NCBI GenBank assembly: GCA_025612245.1
Contig: JAAXKQ010000002.1
Coordinates: forward strand, 1-64,000
Source: Ignavibacteria bacterium
GTDB taxonomy: Bacteria; Bacteroidota; Ignavibacteria; Ignavibacteriales; SURF-24
Direction of reading: 5' to 3'
Length of the DNA stretch: 64,000 nt
Position numbers and translations under genes: made by a program. Shown piece after piece: positions 63,372-64,000 of the stretch. Below the pieces are notes generated by a model, which was not told the origin of the DNA, did not search any database, and saw only the letters and a list, made by a program, of their open reading frames with translations. The stretch's first letter is position 1. The number at the start of each line of letters is the position of its first letter.

Positions 63372-64000
63372 TTAATATTTTTTTCCTATCTGATGCTGGT
63401 GAATGTGGCAGCTTCCCTTAAGAAGAAGGAAGTTTACGGGGTAAAGCTTGCGGCGCGGGCAGCTGCCGGTTGCAGGTTCTCCGGAATCCTCGCAGACTTC
63501 AATGTCCGCTACCGTAGAGGGGCGCCTGAACTGGTTGCCGTAGGATCCTGGGTACTGCAGGTGGGCAACCGACATCATCCTTGCCCATATGGGGGCGCAG
63601 GCACTTCCGCCATACTGAAAGCCTCCGCCCAATTTTCTTGAAGGGTTGTCGTACCCGATCCAGATTGCAGTGGAAAGTCTCGTGTTATATCCCACAAACC
63701 ACACGTCGGCCGAATTCTGTGTCGTCCCGGTTTTTCCTGCGGCAACGCCCTTAAAGTAAGGCTTTACAGAGTTTGCGGTGCCGCCGCTTACTACCTCCTC
63801 AAGTGCCCGCGAGGTCAGATAGGCTGTTGCCGAATCGAGCACCGTTTCTGTATTTGTATGAGCCTGATAAAGCACCCTGCTGTTTTTGTCCTCAATTTTC
63901 AGGATTGAGTAGGGCTTTGCATAGAGCCCTTCTGAGGCAAATACCCCGTAAGCCGCAGCCATTTCAAGCGGCGTTACCTCAGCCGTTCCAAGTGCTATTG
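63372..64000 (-). CDS. Class A penicillin-binding protein, C-terminal part
   Basis: Partial gene, truncated by the window end at its 5' side. The frame reads through 63962 to base 64000 (IALGTAEVTPLEM), so the Met at 63962 is internal. It contains the transpeptidase KTGTT motif (AAGKTGTTQNSADVWFVGY) and the GYDNPSRKLGG strand, typical of PBP1A-type enzymes with glycosyltransferase and transpeptidase domains. The Cys-rich C-terminal segment (EVCEDSGEPATGSCPRRK) is common in this family. It cross-links peptidoglycan. Confidence 0.93.
   Translation of the reverse strand, partial: IALGTAEVTPLEMAAAYGVFASEGLYAKPYSILKIEDKNSRVLYQAHTNTETVLDSATAYLTSRALEEVVSGGTANSVKPYFKGVAAGKTGTTQNSADVWFVGYNTRLSTAIWIGYDNPSRKLGGGFQYGGSACAPIWARMMSVAHLQYPGSYGNQFRRPSTVADIEVCEDSGEPATGSCPRRKLYPVNFLLLKGSCHIHQHQIGKKY

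Noticed and set aside
1-64000. CRISPR arrays, rRNA and tRNA genes
   Set aside because: I looked for regularly spaced repeats and for conserved rRNA or tRNA arms and saw none. This was by eye, not by covariance search.

Overview
The window looks like chromosomal DNA from an Ignavibacteria-type member of the Bacteroidota/Chlorobiota group. The main evidence is two secreted proteins (17527..19368 and 47443..49485) that end in the C-terminal sorting signal of the type IX secretion system (core NYPNPFNPSTKI or NHPNPYNPSTKI), plus a third large exported protein made of lamin-tail and CARDB-like modules with a FlgD-like end. Coding is dense on both strands, most genes have a Gly/Ala-rich Shine-Dalgarno context that is often weak, and nearly every operon end carries a clear hairpin terminator. 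I see no rRNA, tRNA or CRISPR array.

Layout. 1-2.1 kb: a translationally coupled response regulator and receiver-PAS-histidine kinase (minus strand). 2.1-2.6 kb: a gene-free stretch with a possible small structured RNA. 2.6-10.1 kb: a four-gene stress operon coding two different PrkA-type AAA kinases, a YeaH/DUF444 VWA protein and SpoVR. 10.2-12 kb: YciI-like protein, PAP2 phosphatase and an unknown helical protein. 12-17.5 kb: an accessory-looking stretch with a membrane protein, a DUF4313-like protein, an XRE-pentapeptide-repeat regulator beside a two-gene ABC exporter, two overlapping small unknown genes, purine-rich tracts and two copies of a REP-like hairpin. 17.5-26.9 kb: T9SS cargo, DUF4142 lipoprotein, chemoreceptor, sodium:solute symporter, EFR1 ferredoxin-flavodoxin protein and a lipoprotein. 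26.9-33.7 kb: histidine ammonia-lyase with an unusual Ala-Cys-Gly triad, an isoaspartyl peptidase and the lamin-tail protein. 34-41.2 kb: Lrp regulator, succinate-semialdehyde dehydrogenase, small membrane protein, SRPBCC protein, lipase and M16 peptidase. 41.3-42.2 kb: a Y1/HUH transposase bracketed by long inverted REP-like repeats (REPtron-like). 42.3-47.2 kb: membrane protein, dxr-rseP, then a small stress/envelope group (Lmo0937-like, an internally duplicated secreted protein, CsbD). 47.4-64 kb: T9SS cargo, ppc, DUF4382 lipoprotein, PBP4, exported hydrolase, membrane pyrophosphatase, an unknown protein, AGCS symporter, SdiA-regulated propeller protein, Mut7-C protein and the 3' part of a class A penicillin-binding protein running off the window.

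How the genes fit together. Several groups point to envelope and stress physiology: the PrkA/YeaH/SpoVR operon, RseP, DUF4142, CsbD, the duplicated secreted protein and two penicillin-binding proteins. Others point to amino-acid use with sodium-coupled import (HutH, isoaspartyl peptidase, AGCS, SSS symporter) and to central carbon flow (PEP carboxylase, succinate-semialdehyde dehydrogenase). The most unusual items are the REPtron-like element with related dispersed hairpins, the candidate RNA ahead of the kinase operon, the Cys-variant HutH, the overlapping small genes near 16.5 kb and the duplicated Trp-Trp protein near 46 kb.
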